Source of the DNA: Amorphophallus konjac
Taxonomy: Eukaryota > Streptophyta > Magnoliopsida > Alismatales > Araceae
Direction: 5' to 3'
DNA: 64,000 nucleotides
Assembly (NCBI GenBank): GCA_022559845.1
Contig: CM040126.1
Span: 222,524,641 to 222,588,640, forward strand
Shown here: in pieces, positions 48,282 to 60,833 of the stretch
Layout of the letters: each line of letters starts with the position of its first letter
How positions within the stretch are numbered: position 1 is the stretch's first letter
Notes under the pieces: generated by a model
Databases searched by the model: none
The model's input: only the letters and a program-made list of their open reading frames with translations
What the model was told of the DNA's origin: nothing
Program-made: the position numbers and the translations under genes

Positions 48282-51200
48282 TCAGAAATAAAATCTGCGT
48301 AGTGTGGTTGCGTTCCATGTCCGGGGAATGGGTTCCCCTTCCATTGTGGCCAACCTGTACGCACCTTTCCCGAGCGTCTCGATCACTCGGTAGGGGCCTT
48401 CCCAGTTGGGGGATAGCTTGCCCGCCGCCTCCAGTGGTCGAGAGGCTTCGGTCTTCCTGAGGACGAAGTCCCCTGGTCAGAATTGTCTGCCCCGGACCTT
48501 GGCGTTGTAGTACCGAGTGAGGCGGCGCTGGTATTCCGTAGCTCGGACGTTCGCGATCTCTTGGAGTTCGTCTGCTAGGTCGAGGTTCTCGAGCAACTTC
48601 TGCTCGTTTGCCTCGGGCGAAAAGCTGATCACTCGGAGAGACGGATTGGCGATCTCTAACGGAACGACGGCTTCGGTGCCATATACCAGCTGAAAAGGGG
48701 TCTCACCGGTTGCCCTCCTGGGGGTCGTTCGGTGCGACCATAGTACGCTAGGCAGTTCCTCGAGCCAGCTACCCTTAGCCTTGTCGAGTCTGGTTTTTAT
48801 GCCCTTCAAGATGGTTTTGTTGGTATTTTCAACCAGCCCGTTGGCCTGAGGGTGGGCGACCGAAGTGAAGTGGTTGCAGATATTTAGGTCGGCGCATCTG
48901 TCTCGGAAGTACCGAGAGTCGAATTGCCGCCTGTTATCGCTCACTATCACTCGGGGGATGCCAAAGCGACAGATGATCGATTTCCAAACGAAGCCCCAGG
49001 CGACTGTCTCGGTGATCCTTGCTGTAGCTTCAGTCTCGATCCACTTGGTGAAGTAGTCGATCGCGACGATGATGAACTTCTTCTGGGATTGAGCCGTTGG
49101 GAATGGCCCAAGGATGTCGATCCCCCACCGAGCGAAAGGGTAGAGCTCGGTAAGGGTAATAAGTTCCGTGGCCGGCTGATGGACCAAATGGTCGAACCGC
49201 TGGCAACGGTCGCACTGTTGTACGTAAGCCGTGCAGTCGCGCTGTAGGGTAGGCCACCAGTACCCCTGCCTTAACAGGATTCTGGCCAGCGACCGACCTC
49301 CTAAATGTGCTCCGCACAGGCCTTGATGAATCTCTTCAACAGCTTGGCTTGCTTCGTCGGGACCGAGACACTTCAGAAGGGGCCCGGAGAACGATCTTCG
49401 GTAGAGAACGTTGTCGAGGATGACGAAGCGCCGAGCTTGGTACTTCATTCGACGGGCTTCCTGAGGGTCGGAGGGCTCCTGGGAGTCCCGTAGCCAGGAC
49501 AGGTAGGGGGAGCGCCAGTCACCGGGAGTGGCCGAGTCAATGGAGAGGAGCTCCGAGTCTATGCTCGGGCGCTCTAGCTGTTCTAGGAGGACCGATCGTG
49601 TACCTTCCGGGTCTAGGGAGGAGGCCAGTCGGGAGAGGGCGTCCGCCCGAGAGTTTTACTCCCGAGCTATTCGGACTACCTCGAACTCCTCGAACTGCTG
49701 GGCCAGGCTCCGGACCAACTGGAGGTATTTGATCATAGGTGCCTCCCGAGCTTCGTACTCGCCATTGACCTGGCTTGCAACTAGCTGGGAGTCGGTGTGG
49801 ATCCTGACTCGCTCGGCCCCCAACCGTCGGGCCATGCGGGCTCCCGAGATAAGGGCCTCGTACTCGGAAGCATTGTTGGACGCCAGAAAGTTGAACTTCA
49901 GGGCGTATTGCAATTCTATTCCTTCGGGGGACTTTAGGAGGATCCCTGCGCCGCTGCCGACCGAGTTGGACGATCCATCGACGAACAGCTCCCAGGTTGG
50001 CCCGGTTGCTGTCGGAGGCTTGTCCTCGACCGGAACGGTGCTCTCGACGATGAAGTCGGCGAGCGCTTGTCCCTTGATAGCTGATCGTGGCCGATACGAG
50101 ATGTCGTAGGCCCCGAGCATGATGGCCCATTTGACGAGTCGCCCCGAGGCTTGGGGATGGGCCAGAATCTTCTTCAGTGGCTCGCCGGTTAGCACGGTGA
50201 TGGGATGCCCCTGGAAGTAGGGTCGGAGGCGCTTTGCGGAGGTAACCAATGCTAGCACGAGTTTCTCGGTTGCGGGGTACCTCTGCTCGGCCTCGTTGAG
50301 TACCTTGCTGGTGTAGTAGACCGGCCTCTCGATTCCTGAGTCATTTCTGACTAGGACCGAGCTGACCGTTGATGGCGTCGCCGAGAGATAGAGCAACAAG
50401 ACCTCGCCCGGGACGGGCTTGGAAAGCACCGGGGGCGAAGCCAGGAACTCTTTGAGCTCGGCGAACTCTGTCTGGCATTCCCCATCCCATGCGAACGTAG
50501 CAGATGCTACCTTGGGCCCCCTCATCAGCTTGAAGAAGGGCAAGCATCGTTCGGCCGCACGGGACAGGAAACGACTGAGAGCAGCGACACGCCCCGTCAG
50601 ACGCTGGACGTCTTTAATACATGCGGGCGGGCACATGTCCAGGATGGCCTGGACCTTGTCGGGGTTGGCTTCGATCCCTCGCTGAGTGACCAGGAAACCG
50701 AGGAACTTCCCAGATCTTACTCCAAAGGCGCACTTGGCGGGATTGAGCTTCATGCTGTACTTCAGGAGGGTGCCGAAAGTCTCGGCGAGGTCGGTGAAGT
50801 GATCTTGGGCCCTCGGGGTCTTGACGAGCATGTCGTCAATGTAGGCCTCGACGTTCCGACCTAACTGTCCCTCGAACATATGGTTGACCAGTCGCTGGTA
50901 TGTGGCTCTAGCATTCTTCAATCCGAAGGGCATCCGGGTGTAGCAGTACACGCCGTAGTCGGTGATGAAGGCGGTCCTCTCGACATATTCAGGGTTCATT
51001 CGGATCTGATGATAACCCGAATAGGCATCCAGGAAACTGAGTATCTTGTTGCCCGAGGTTGAGTCAACCAGTTGGTCGATGCTCGGTAGCGGATAGCAGT
51101 CCTTGGGGGTGGCCTTGTTCAGATCGGTGAAGTCTACGCACATTCGCCACTTGCATGTGGTTTTCGGTACCAGGACGACGTTGGCTAGCCACGTCGGGTA

Positions 51201-52370
51201 CAGGACCGGTCTAAAAAGACCAGTCTCTTGTCCCTTGGTGACCTGCGCCTTGATGATCGCCTGTTTCTCGGGCGCATACTTCCTCCTCCGCTGCTGTACG
51301 GGTCTCACGGTGGTATCGAGGTTGAGCTTGTGCATCACAGTTTCCTCTGGTATACCAGGGAGTTGATCATCGGACCAAGCAAAGACCCGAACGTACTCAG
51401 AAAGAAACTCCTTGTATTGCTGCTGTTCCTCTGGTGGTAGGTCGGCGCCGATCCTTACTCCTAGGGCCGGGTCGTCGTTCAGGAATACCGTTAATAACTC
51501 GCCACCGGGCTCGGTGGTCACGGCTTTTCCTTCAACTCCCCTGGGGCCCTTATCCTTCCCGTCTGGCCTTGAGGCTTCCACTGAGATATTGTAGCACCTT
51601 CTAGCCGTGGCCTGGTTACCTCGGACTTCCCCCAACCCATTTTTGGTGGGAAACTTCATTTTTTGGTGATAGGTAGATGGTACGGCCTTTATTCGGCTGA
51701 GAATTTTCCAGCCGAAAATGGCGTTGTACGCTATCATACCTTTAATCACTATGAAGTCCACTATGACCGTAACGGTTTTGGGTGGGGTGCCGATAGTGAC
51801 CGGTAGGCTTAGGGCTCCCTCGGGGTAGGTGGCCAGGCCATTAAACCCACAAAGGGGCGTTCGGATCGGGCGGAGCTTGGATGGGTCTTCCCCCATCTTG
51901 AGAAAACAGTTATAAGATAATACATCGGGGGCGCTCCCATTATCAACCAAAATTCTGTCTACATTACAGTGATTTATCGTGGCCGAGATAACGAGGGCAT
52001 CGTCATGCGGGGTGCTCAGCCCTTCCAGGTCTTGGTCGGAGAAGACTATGACCTGGGGCTCCATCGGCGGGCCTCTGGGGGGCTCTAAGGCTCGGCTGGC
52101 CCGCTCGGCATGACGTTTCCTTCCTCGGCTGGTGTCGCCGCCCGATGCCGCTCCTCCGGAGATGATGTTGATGTGGACCCCTCGGGGGGCGTTGTCGATC
52201 TCCTCTGCGGCGTCTCGGTCTTCTTTGTGCCCGGTCGTGAACCGGGCTAGATGCCCCAGACGGATGAGGCGCTCGATCTCGTCCTGGAGCTGATGGCAAT
52301 CTCCGGTGTGGTGCCCGTGGTCGCCGTGGAACAGGCAATGTCTGTCCCGCTTGCGGTTCTTCGACCTCAT
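48282..52370 (-). pseudogene. Tat Pol: protease, RT, two RNase H domains, integrase
   Basis: One frame runs from 52370 to the TGA at 48282-48284, with stops TAA at 49656-49658 and TGA at 48477-48479. Residues from 52370: zinc-knuckle-like CLFHGDHGHHTGDC 12-25; protease VDNGSAP (D143); RT with YIDD 510-513; a first RNase H in which the usual acidic residues are replaced (LYLSATPSTVSSVL); and a second, complete RNase H with FVDGSS (D798), ASEYEAL and HTDSQLV. Integrase follows the first stop: zinc finger ending CDRC, then WGIDILGPF, SDNRRQF and NGLVENTNK, with the acidic triad kept. The C-terminus ends RTWNATTLRRFYF. The second RNase H is the hallmark of Tat elements. In Tat the first domain is known to be degenerate, so that is not a new defect. 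Confidence 0.9.
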
Positions 52371-52379
52371 TGGCTCGGG

Positions 52380-53507
52380 CTAGCGGAGAGGTCCCGAGTC
52401 TTTGATGTCTTCATAGATCTCGTAGACTGGCGCGGTCAAGGGAGTGTACCGCTCATACTTTCTCTTGCACTCTCCTTCTCGATCGCGCTTCTTACCTGAG
52501 CCAGGGTTTGGCTCGGAGGTCCGCTTCTTGTCCCCCTCCCGACCCGAGCCGGTTGCGTCTCGGTAGGCGCTGAGTACTTCTTCGCACTCAGCGTGGCGCA
52601 GTGCCAGAGTCACTAGCTCGGCAAGGGTCGAGGGAGGGTGGAGGACAAGCTCGCGGCGGAGATTCTCGTCCCGGGTGCCCCCGGTCAGTGCGGTTGTGGC
52701 TGAGGCCACATCCAGGCGGGGGATCCTGAGGGCTTCCGATTTAAATCGGTGGACGTAAGTCCGGAGCCTTTCCCCTTGCGCCTGTTTGAGAGCCAGGAGC
52801 CCCGCTACTGACCTTGGGGGGGCGCTACCGGCGAAACTCTCCTTGAAAATTCGCCCAAATTGCCTGAAGTCTCGGATGGACCCAGGGGCGAGGGCCCGGA
52901 ACCATGCCTGAGCGCCTTGGACCAGGGTGGCCGCGAAGGCTCGGCATTTGATGGGATCCGGCGTTCCATCCAGGGTCACTAGGGCGTCGAAGCTATCGTA
53001 GTGGTCGGCTGGGTCGCCCTGGCCGTCGTAGAGCTTGAAGGTTGGGATGGAGGCTCTGGGAGAGACCTCTGCCTTCAAGATGTACTCGGAGAAAGGGGAT
53101 TTCTCCTCGTCCTCCAGGAAAGAGGTCTTCTGCAGGGCGCGGAGGGCGTGCTCTTGCTCTGCGAACCGTCTTTCAAAATCTCGTAGCCGGAGAGACAGCT
53201 CTGGCTGCGGTCGCGCCGTGGGGGTGGGGGGGGGGGCGTCGTGGCGATCTCCCGGGGTACTGGTGCCCGGGCGCAGCGGCCTCGCCCCCGGCTTCCCTCT
53301 CCTCGGCGTGGAGGAAGCCTCTTGCTCCGTAGGCGGAGCATGCGAGGGTCCTCCGACATCGTTGCGGAGGAGCTGTCGGTCGCGGAGGGTGAAGCGGCTT
53401 CCGGCGGTGTGCTGCGTCACACTCCTTCGAGGGGGACTTCCTGACGGGGCGCGGGACCTTGCGTCCCTAGCCACCTGGGCCCTCATGAGCTCCACGAGGA
53501 CGTCCAT
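52380..53507 (-). pseudogene. Tat Gag
   Basis: The 375-residue frame has an Arg/Pro-rich N-terminus, then a retrotransposon capsid-type domain (about residues 145-310: AFAATLVQGAQAWFRAL, FGRIFKESFAG, LRTYVHRFKSEAL). It ends at TAG 52380-52382, in the same frame as pol, so the stop separates the capsid from the zinc knuckle at 52336. Upstream of 53507 the frame is open only to a stop near 53625; a likely N-terminal part (near 53702, MVRRSSGRRSADGKGKAMAA) is in another frame, and a run of nine G's at 53607-53615 is a plausible place for the shift. Whether the 52380 stop is damage or a regulated readthrough site cannot be told from one copy. Confidence 0.85.
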
Positions 53508-53724
53508 CTTTTCGTTGAGGGCCTGGAAGGCGTTGGCGCCACCGTCGAGGGGTGCCCCTGTCTCCGCCGGGGGGGGTGGCTTGTTGGTGTGGATGCTGGC
53601 GTTGGAGGGGGGGGGCTCTGCGAGACCCTAGAGGGGGCGCCTCCCGCCGCTGCCATAGCCTTACCCTTCCCATCGGCGGATCTCCTCCCTGAGCTTCTTC
53701 TCACCATCTTGGCTCTTCGTGCGT

Positions 53725-53742
53725 TTCCCACAGACGGCGCCA
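53725..53742 (-). other. Primer binding site of the Tat element
   Basis: The minus strand reads TGGCGCCGTCTGTGGGAA two bases after the LTR end CCTCTTCA. This sequence is the usual primer site of Tat-lineage elements. Confidence 0.85.
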
Positions 53743-53744
53743 GA

Positions 53745-54530
53745 TGAAGAGGCGAGATCTCGCGCTGAGTCCTGAGCGGGCTATGGATCACCAGAAGATG
53801 AATCTGCAAGAGAGGGAAACGTATCAGAGAGCCCAGGGGATCTCCCTGGGGGAAAACCCTCCGATGGCTAAGTCAGTAGAGCTATGGTGGAAGCGATAAT
53901 GGGGGGAGGAGAGAGCTGATGCGCGAGAATCCTCTCCACCAGAGGGTGAAGCGAATCGTGCTCAGGAGCTTAGGGTGTGTGAATGCCTTGTTTCTCTTAC
54001 CTTCTTCCGGAGGGTATCTCTTGCTTAAATAGTGCGCCGCCTTCAGGAGTCCTGCAAGCTGAGGGGTTCCCGGCGGGAGTTACGTCTTTAACGGGGGCTT
54101 TCATGGCCTGATCGTGGGAACGTTATCCCCTCGGAGTCCGGCGGCTCCCCTGACTCTCCCGCTCGCGGGGGACTCTGAACGGCTGCACATGCGGATAATC
54201 AACCGGCCTTACCGAGCCTCGGGGATGCTAGCTCTTGTCCGAGCGATAGGCATGGCCCGGCGAAGGTGGGGTCAGATAGGTCGGCTAGAGCCTATCTCTC
54301 TCGGACGGGGAGAGGGCTTTAGGCCGGACCTTCCTTGGGACCTGACCGTTGTCTCGGGCCCTCCGAGCCTAGAAGGCCGCCGGGGAGAGTTAGTTCCTCG
54401 AGTCTTATTTATTGGGCTTTTCTTCCCTAAGTGGGCCCTGTGGGCTATCACTCGGGCGGGCTCGCCTGGTTGAACCTTGTGGGTCTTGTTGGGCTGCCTT
54501 TGTGGTGGGCTGCAGAAATCTCCCTCTCCA
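53745..54530 (-). mobile_element. Tat 5' LTR
   Basis: 786 bp. The minus strand begins TGGAGAGGGAGATTTC and ends CTCGCCTCTTCA. A TATA-like CTATTTAAG lies on the minus strand at 54024-54032, about 500 bases into the LTR. It is followed by the copia target duplication AGTTC. Confidence 0.9.
54024..54032 (-). promoter_or_regulatory. Probable TATA box of Tat 5' LTR
   Basis: The minus strand reads GCACTATTTAAGCAAGAGA. It is a TATA-like element at a suitable distance from the LTR start; the 3' LTR has the same sequence near 43678. Confidence 0.4.
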
Positions 54531-57200
54531 AGTTCAAAATACGAATTACGTGGAAACCACAATCCTAAGTTAACTGAATCAGCAACATATCTAAAAATCC
54601 GTTTTACAGCCGACATATGTGATTCCTTTGGATTTGACTGAAATCTTGCACAAAGGCAAACATCAAACTGAATGTCGGGCCTGCTGGCAGTTAAATACAA
54701 TAGTGAACCTATCATGCTTCTAAAGAGTTTTTGGTCCACTGATTTACCTATCTCATCTTGATCAATTTTTATTGAGGTGGATATAGGAGTTGGTTGTGGT
54801 TTTGTTGATGTCAAATTGAACTTTTTCAGCAACTCCATTGCATACTTCTTTTGATGTATGAACAACCCATCTACCGTTTGATTTACCTGCAATCCCAAGA
54901 AAAATGTTAGCTCTCCCATAAGACTCATTTCAAACTCACTTTACATTAATTTTGTAAAGTCTTTACTGAGAGCATCATTAGTGGAGCCAAAAATAATATC
55001 ATCAACATAAACTTGAACAATTAAGATTTCCTTACCATTCAATTTTGTAAAGAGGGTTTGATCAACATTACCTCGTTTGAATTTATTTTGAATGAGGAAA
55101 TCACTTAACCGTTCATACCATGCACGGGGTGCTTGTTTCAGATCGTAAATTGCCTTGTCCAGCTTGTACACTTGGTCTGTATGCTCTGTGTCTTCAAACC
55201 CCGGTGGTTGCTCCACATACACGTCCTCCTGGATATAGCCATTCAAAAATGCACTCTTAACATCCATTTGAAATAATTTGATATTGTGACAACATGCAAA
55301 TGCTAAGAGAACCCTCACTGCCTCAAGTCTTGCTACTGGAGCAAAAGACTCATCAAAGTCAATTCCTAACTCTTAGCTATAGCCTTTGGCTACTAGCCTG
55401 GCCTTGTTCCTAGTTACCACTCCTTGATCGTTTATTTTGTTTCGGAAAACCCATTTCGTTCCGATCACGGAGTGATTCTTAGGGTATGGAACAAGGAACC
55501 ATACTTTGTTCCTTTGGAACTGATGTAGTTCCTCTTGCATGGCCATGATCCATGACTCATCATTCAAGGCTTCTTCTATGGAGTGAGGTTCAAATTGAGA
55601 AAGCAAGGCTATGTAATCCTGATTTTCAACTTCCCTAAAAGAGGCTCGTGTCCGTATTCCTTCTTCTACATTGCCCATCACATTATCCGGCGGATGGTCC
55701 TTTGGAAAGGTCCATTGCATTGGTAGTTGCTGTTCATCTTGAATTTCCTGATTAGCATCATCTTCTTGTGGTTCTTCTTCTTCTTGTTTCTCAGTTTTTC
55801 TTTCTTTCTTCTCGATATCTCCAACATCCAACTCATCATCCTGCAAGACAGATTTTTCATTAGTTCTATTTTGAGATGATTCATCAATAATGACATGGGG
55901 GCTTTCCTCAACTACAAGAGTTCTCAAGTTGTACACTCGATATGCTCTTGAGCTAAGTGAGTACCCAAGAAGTATACTTTTGTCACTTTTGGGATCAAAT
56001 TTTGCTAGGTCTATCTTACCATTGTTATGAATGTAACAGGTTGAGCCAAATGGTCTAAGATATGAAATGTTTAGCTTCTTACCTCGGTACAGCTCATAGG
56101 GGGTTTTGTTCAACAATGGTCTTACCATGGCACAGTTGATTATGTAGCATGCTGTGTTCACTGCTTCAGCCCAAAAGTACCTCGGCAGATTATTCTCATT
56201 TAGCATGGTTCTTGCCATTTTGATCAGTGTTCTATTCTTCCTTTCAACAACGCCATTTTGTTCGGGGGTTCTTGGTGCGGAGAAGTCGTGAGTGTAACCT
56301 TGAGCCCTGTAAAAATTGCTGAACTCATGGTTATCAAATTCCCTGCCTTGATCACTCCGCATGGTTTTGATGCAAAACCCCTTTTCATTTTGAACCACCC
56401 TGCAAAATGCTTCAAATTCCGTCAGGGCATCATTTTTATGAGAAAGGAAGTAAACCCAACAGAATCTTGAGTAATCATCCACAATTACAAAACCATATAA
56501 TTTACCACCCAAGCTGTGTTCTGCTTGGTCCAAAGAGATCAATGTGGATGATTTCAAGAGGTCTCGATGTGGTCACATCATTCTTGCTCTTGAATGATGT
56601 CCTTGTTTGTTTCCCCATGCTACACGCCCCACACACTTCATCATCGACGACCTTCAACTTGGGCAGTCCAATTACCAAATCATTCCTGGATAATTTCAGC
56701 AAAACATTGAAACTAGCATGCCCAAGCCGGCGATGCCAGAGCCAAGTATCATCATTGTTCCTTGCAACTAAACATAAATTCTCATGAGAGGCATCATTCA
56801 AGTCTATCATATAGACATTGTTATTCCTGAAACCAATGAACTTTATCTCATGAGTATTTCTATTCAAAACAGTGCAGTGGTTAGAATCAAAAATCACATT
56901 GCATCCTTTATCACAAAGTTGGCTTATGCTTAAGAGATTATGATGCAAACCTTTCACAAGCAATACATTTTCAATGGTATGATTTTGATTCTTACCTATC
57001 TTACCTTCTCCGATGATTTTACCTTTGTCCTTACCACCGAATGCTACCGTCCCACCATCCTTTTCATGCAGGTCCACAAACAATTCCTTGTTTCCCGTCA
57101 TATGCCGAGAGCAACCACTATCCAAATACCATTTGTTCCCTTGAGCTCTCGAGTAGACCTGCAATTCAACCAAAGTGCTTATGGAGATTTTGGTACCCAA
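54531..57200 (-). pseudogene. Copia Pol: protease, integrase, RT (N-terminal part)
   Basis: Protease (KWYLDSGCSRHMTG, D codon 57120-57122) and the integrase zinc domain (WHRRLGHAS, CGAC) share one frame, 57200 to 56502. Near 56515 the frame shifts, and the integrase core (VDDYSRF, SDQGREF, PEQNGVVERKN) continues to a TAA at 55373. The RT follows in the same frame with MDVKSAFLNG and YVDDIIFGS, is stopped by TAA at 54941-54943, and reopens with SLMGELTFFLGLQV. It is cut at 54535 by the Tat insertion. Catalytic residues of protease, integrase and RT are all present. The frame of integrase and RT equals that of the second part of gag, so the protease segment is out of frame between two compensating small indels. 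Confidence 0.9.
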
Positions 57201-58938
57201 GCAAGCTTGGGTCCATGATGGTTAGAGGCATGATGCATATATGATCTATTTCTGAATCTAGCAAAATTTTCTTCATCATATTTCAGAATTCTACAATCAT
57301 ACATGTCATGACCCATTTTTCCACAATAGAAACAAGTGGTGGCTCTATATCTTTTTCTCCTTCTACCAACATTTGAAAAGGAATTATGCATGTGTTTCTT
57401 TGGTTTGGAGGATGCTGAACTTATGGGGGCCCAATGGGTTGTTTGAACTTTTGATTTTTCAAGGATGGCAAGAGCATCCTTTAGCTCTTTTATTTGAGCC
57501 ATTTGAGATTGGCTTTGTTCTTCAGCCTTTACTTTGGCTTCATTGCAAGTAATGCTTTCAAGCTTTTCTTGTTCCATATCATTTTTCAATTCTTCATGCA
57601 TTTTCCGAAATGTGGATTGTTCTTCTCTCATGCATGAAATCTCTTCTTCAAACAGTTCAATTTTGGATGCAAGAATTTCATTTTCATGCTTCAAGTTTTC
57701 ATTTTCTGATTTTAAAGTATGGCACTCTTCACATGATTTTTTAGTATGCACAAAATGATCAATTTTCTTTTTCAAATTTCTGTTTTCAGATTTGAATCTT
57801 TTACATTTTTCATATAAAGATTCATATACAATTTGCCATTGTTCACAAGTAAGAGTTTCAGTTTCAAAATTTCTTCATCGTCATTGGCCATGAGACATAG
57901 ATTCTGGACTAGCTCATCTAGTCCATCTTCATTTTCGGATTCCTCCTGATCTTCATCACTCCATGTGGCCATCATGGCCTTGGGTTTCCTGAACTTGCCT
58001 TTCTTTACCTTCTTGATGAGATCGGGGCACTCACCCCGCATATGGCCGGGTTTCTTGCATTCATAGCAAATCACTTCTTCTTTCTTGCTACTTTCTCCTC
58101 TGTTTGGTCCTTGCCTTCTTGGTCCCTTCCTGAACTGACCACCAAAGTTTCTTGTTCTTTTTACGAACCTTCTTGCTCTTTGTGTGATCATGGCAACCAA
58201 TTCCTCATCTTCAGTGTTGCCAATGGAATCATTGTCACTGCCCTCTGAATCTTGTGGATTCACCCTTAGGGCCAATGGTGTGACAATTTTCTTTTTCTTG
58301 TGATCCTCCTCGCTCCTTTTGATGTTTATTTCATATGTCATCAGCGAGCCGATCAACTCATCCAGAGTTAGAGTGTTGAGATCCTTAGAGTCTTCAATTA
58401 CAGTGGCTTTTGTATGCCACTGTGGAGAGAGGGATCTTAGAACTTTTCTGACAAGCCCCTTGTTAGAATACTCCTTATCAAGTCCCTTTAGTCCATTTGT
58501 AATTTCTGTCAATCTAGCAAACATGTCAGAAATGGACTCATCTTACTTCATTACGAACAGCTCGTAGTCCCGGACTAAAAGATTGGCTTTGGTTTCCTTT
58601 ACTTCCGACGTTCCTTCATAGATAAGCCGTAGCTTGTTCCACATCTCCTGTGCAGAGGAACACATAGATATACGTGAGTATTCATTAGGATGAACAACAC
58701 ATTGAATTATATTCATAGCTTTAAAATTTGCTGAACACTTCCTAATATCTTCTTCATCCCACTCATTCTCATTTTCAGATAATACATATGGACCGCTACT
58801 TATGACACGCCAAACATCATAGTCCTGGGCACGTAGGAAAACATACATTCTATTTTTCCAGTAGGGGTAGTTTGATCCATCAAAGAACGGAGGTCTTTGA
58901 ATAGAATGCCCTTTGGGCATCATCCCCTTGTTTGTCAT
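57179..58938 (-). pseudogene. Copia Gag with two zinc knuckles
   Basis: The ATG at 58938 opens a copia-type gag (PPFFDGSNYPYWKNRM at residues 14-29) stopped by TAA at 58543-58545 and reopened in the same frame to 57772. This part contains the zinc knuckle CYECKKPGHMRGEC near 58027-58068. A frame change lies between about 57845 and 57880; the other frame continues to 57179 with a Glu/Lys/Leu-rich coiled coil and a second knuckle, CFYCGKMGHDMYDC, near 57285-57330. A long Gag with a coiled coil is usual for the SIRE group. One stop and one shift inactivate it. Confidence 0.88.
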
Positions 58939-58990
58939 TTAATGGGATCTAGCTCTGACGACCGTCTGGTTGAGATTAAACAGAGACCAA

Positions 58991-59003
58991 GGCTGTGATA
59001 CCA
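58991..59003 (-). other. Primer binding site of the copia element
   Basis: The minus strand reads TGGTATCACAGCC two bases after the LTR end. It resembles the initiator Met-tRNA site TGGTATCAGAGC with one difference. Confidence 0.8.
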
Positions 59004-59356
59004 ATTATTGAGTCCTGGAGGGTGGCAATCAAGAGGGGAGGGGTGAATTGATGGCCAATTAAAATAAACTACTTGCGTGAATTCTATACTAATTATGCAT
59101 ATAAGCTCTAGCCTTACACGAACAAGATCACACTCGTGGATGCGTGTGAAGTGGGTGTGATTGATAGAGAAAATGGTGAATGCTCACCTCACCGCGAAGC
59201 CCACTCGACAAGTAAATGAAGTAGCAAACCACAAATGACACACGGAATTTTTAGGTGGTTCGGGTACACTGCCGTGTCCCTTACGTCCACCCCTTACACG
59301 GAGGATTAAGGCTACACTATGTAGTGAATCACACACACACGCTGTGTAGAACAGCA

Positions 59357-59507
<151 letters not shown>

Positions 59508-60104
59508 GGCTTCCGATCTGGTAGCCAAACGCGCACATGCGCACATACACACACGCGCGTTCGTGTTTCTAAACACGAACACTACACACAAGAATCGAAA
59601 GTTATGATTACACAAATATTCAAGATCAAGCAAAATGATTCAGAATGAGAAGTTTAGAAAGTGATTTATTCTGATCGGTGCTCCCCCTATCACTTCAGTG
59701 AATTTCGTCGAACACTTGGTGCAGCCCGATGATCGTTCTTGACGATTGTGCTCGGATGTGGTACGATCTTGTACTCCACGCAGCCAACCAACAGGATGTC
59801 GATTTGGAGGCTTGAATCCCTCTTCTTTCCTTCACTTTCACGCACATAACAAGGTGGAAGAAGAGTTGTGGCTGCTGGTTGCGACCTGCACTCACAAGGG
59901 TTAGAGCAAAAACCCAAAATCAGAGGATGCGAATATTTCTTAGGGTTTTCATCTCAATAGGATGATATATAGGCTAAGGGCGGTTAAGGGATGTCTAGGG
60001 GACAAGATCCACTCATCAAGGAGTGGTTTAGGGACAGCCACACAAGTGTGGTTTGACATTAAGCTCGCATGGACAAGAGTCCACAATCACGGTTCCGCCC
60101 AGAC

Positions 60105-60365
60105 CAGAAAGGGTCGACCCTTGGGGTCGACCCTCGTGAGGGGCCAGAAGGGCCAGACGGCATGGGTCGACCCTTGGGGTCGACCCTCTCAGGAACCCTT
60201 GCTGGTTTCACAAATCTGGCAACTGGAGTGAATGGCTCGACCCTTGGGGTCGACCCTTGCAGGTCTTGTGAAGGAGCCCACCGGGTTCACAAAATAAATC
60301 ACCAGGGGGCGACCCTTGGGGTCGACCCTTGCAGCTAGGGGTCGACCCAATGGGTCGACCCTTTC
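60105..60365. repeat. Palindromic GGGTCGACCC array, 5' LTR
   Basis: The counterpart of 39640-39915. It lacks the pair seen near 39770 in the other LTR and has an extra AATGGGTCGACCC unit near 60347. Confidence 0.85.
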
Positions 60366-60833
60366 AGCTGGAGATGAAAGGCCTACTTTAGAACATCCAA
60401 AAGATTGGTGAAAGACCCACTAAGTCCAAGAACAAGTCTAGGGGTTCAAGATGGTTTTTAAAGCATGAGAGGGAATGAAATTCAAACCATTTAAACTTAG
60501 ATGAGTCCTAAATCAATTTAATCCTTGAGATCAAAATAAAGAACTTCAAACCACACATTCAAAAGGTAATATGTTGAAGTTGATCTCACTAACCGTCCTT
60601 GAACGTTGGTAATCTTTGACCATATAGATTGTCTTGTCAAAACAACTTCTGAATTAGATTCTTCGTCCAAATTCAAATCAAAACACTTACCCTAGAGATG
60701 ATGTTCTTGAGCCTTCTAGACGCCAAATCCTTATGTGATGTGATCACTTCCAAAGCTCATTTTCAGTTCATATAAATTCATTTGGTCATCATCAAAATCC
60801 ATAAGACATAATACATGAGGAGGGGGTTCAACA

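Larger units (their letters stand above)
43399..54530 (-). mobile_element. Tat-lineage Ty3/gypsy element
   Basis: 11132 bp flanked by AGTTC (43394-43398 and 54531-54535). Its LTRs of 786 bp each are at 43399-44184 and 53745-54530. The minus strand carries the primer site, gag, protease, RT with YIDD, a degenerate RNase H, a second RNase H and integrase; the plus strand carries an antisense gene between pol and the 3' LTR. The second RNase H and the primer sequence identify the Tat lineage. The element is GC-richer than its copia host. I count about fifteen differences between the LTRs by eye, so it is fairly young. Confidence 0.92.
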
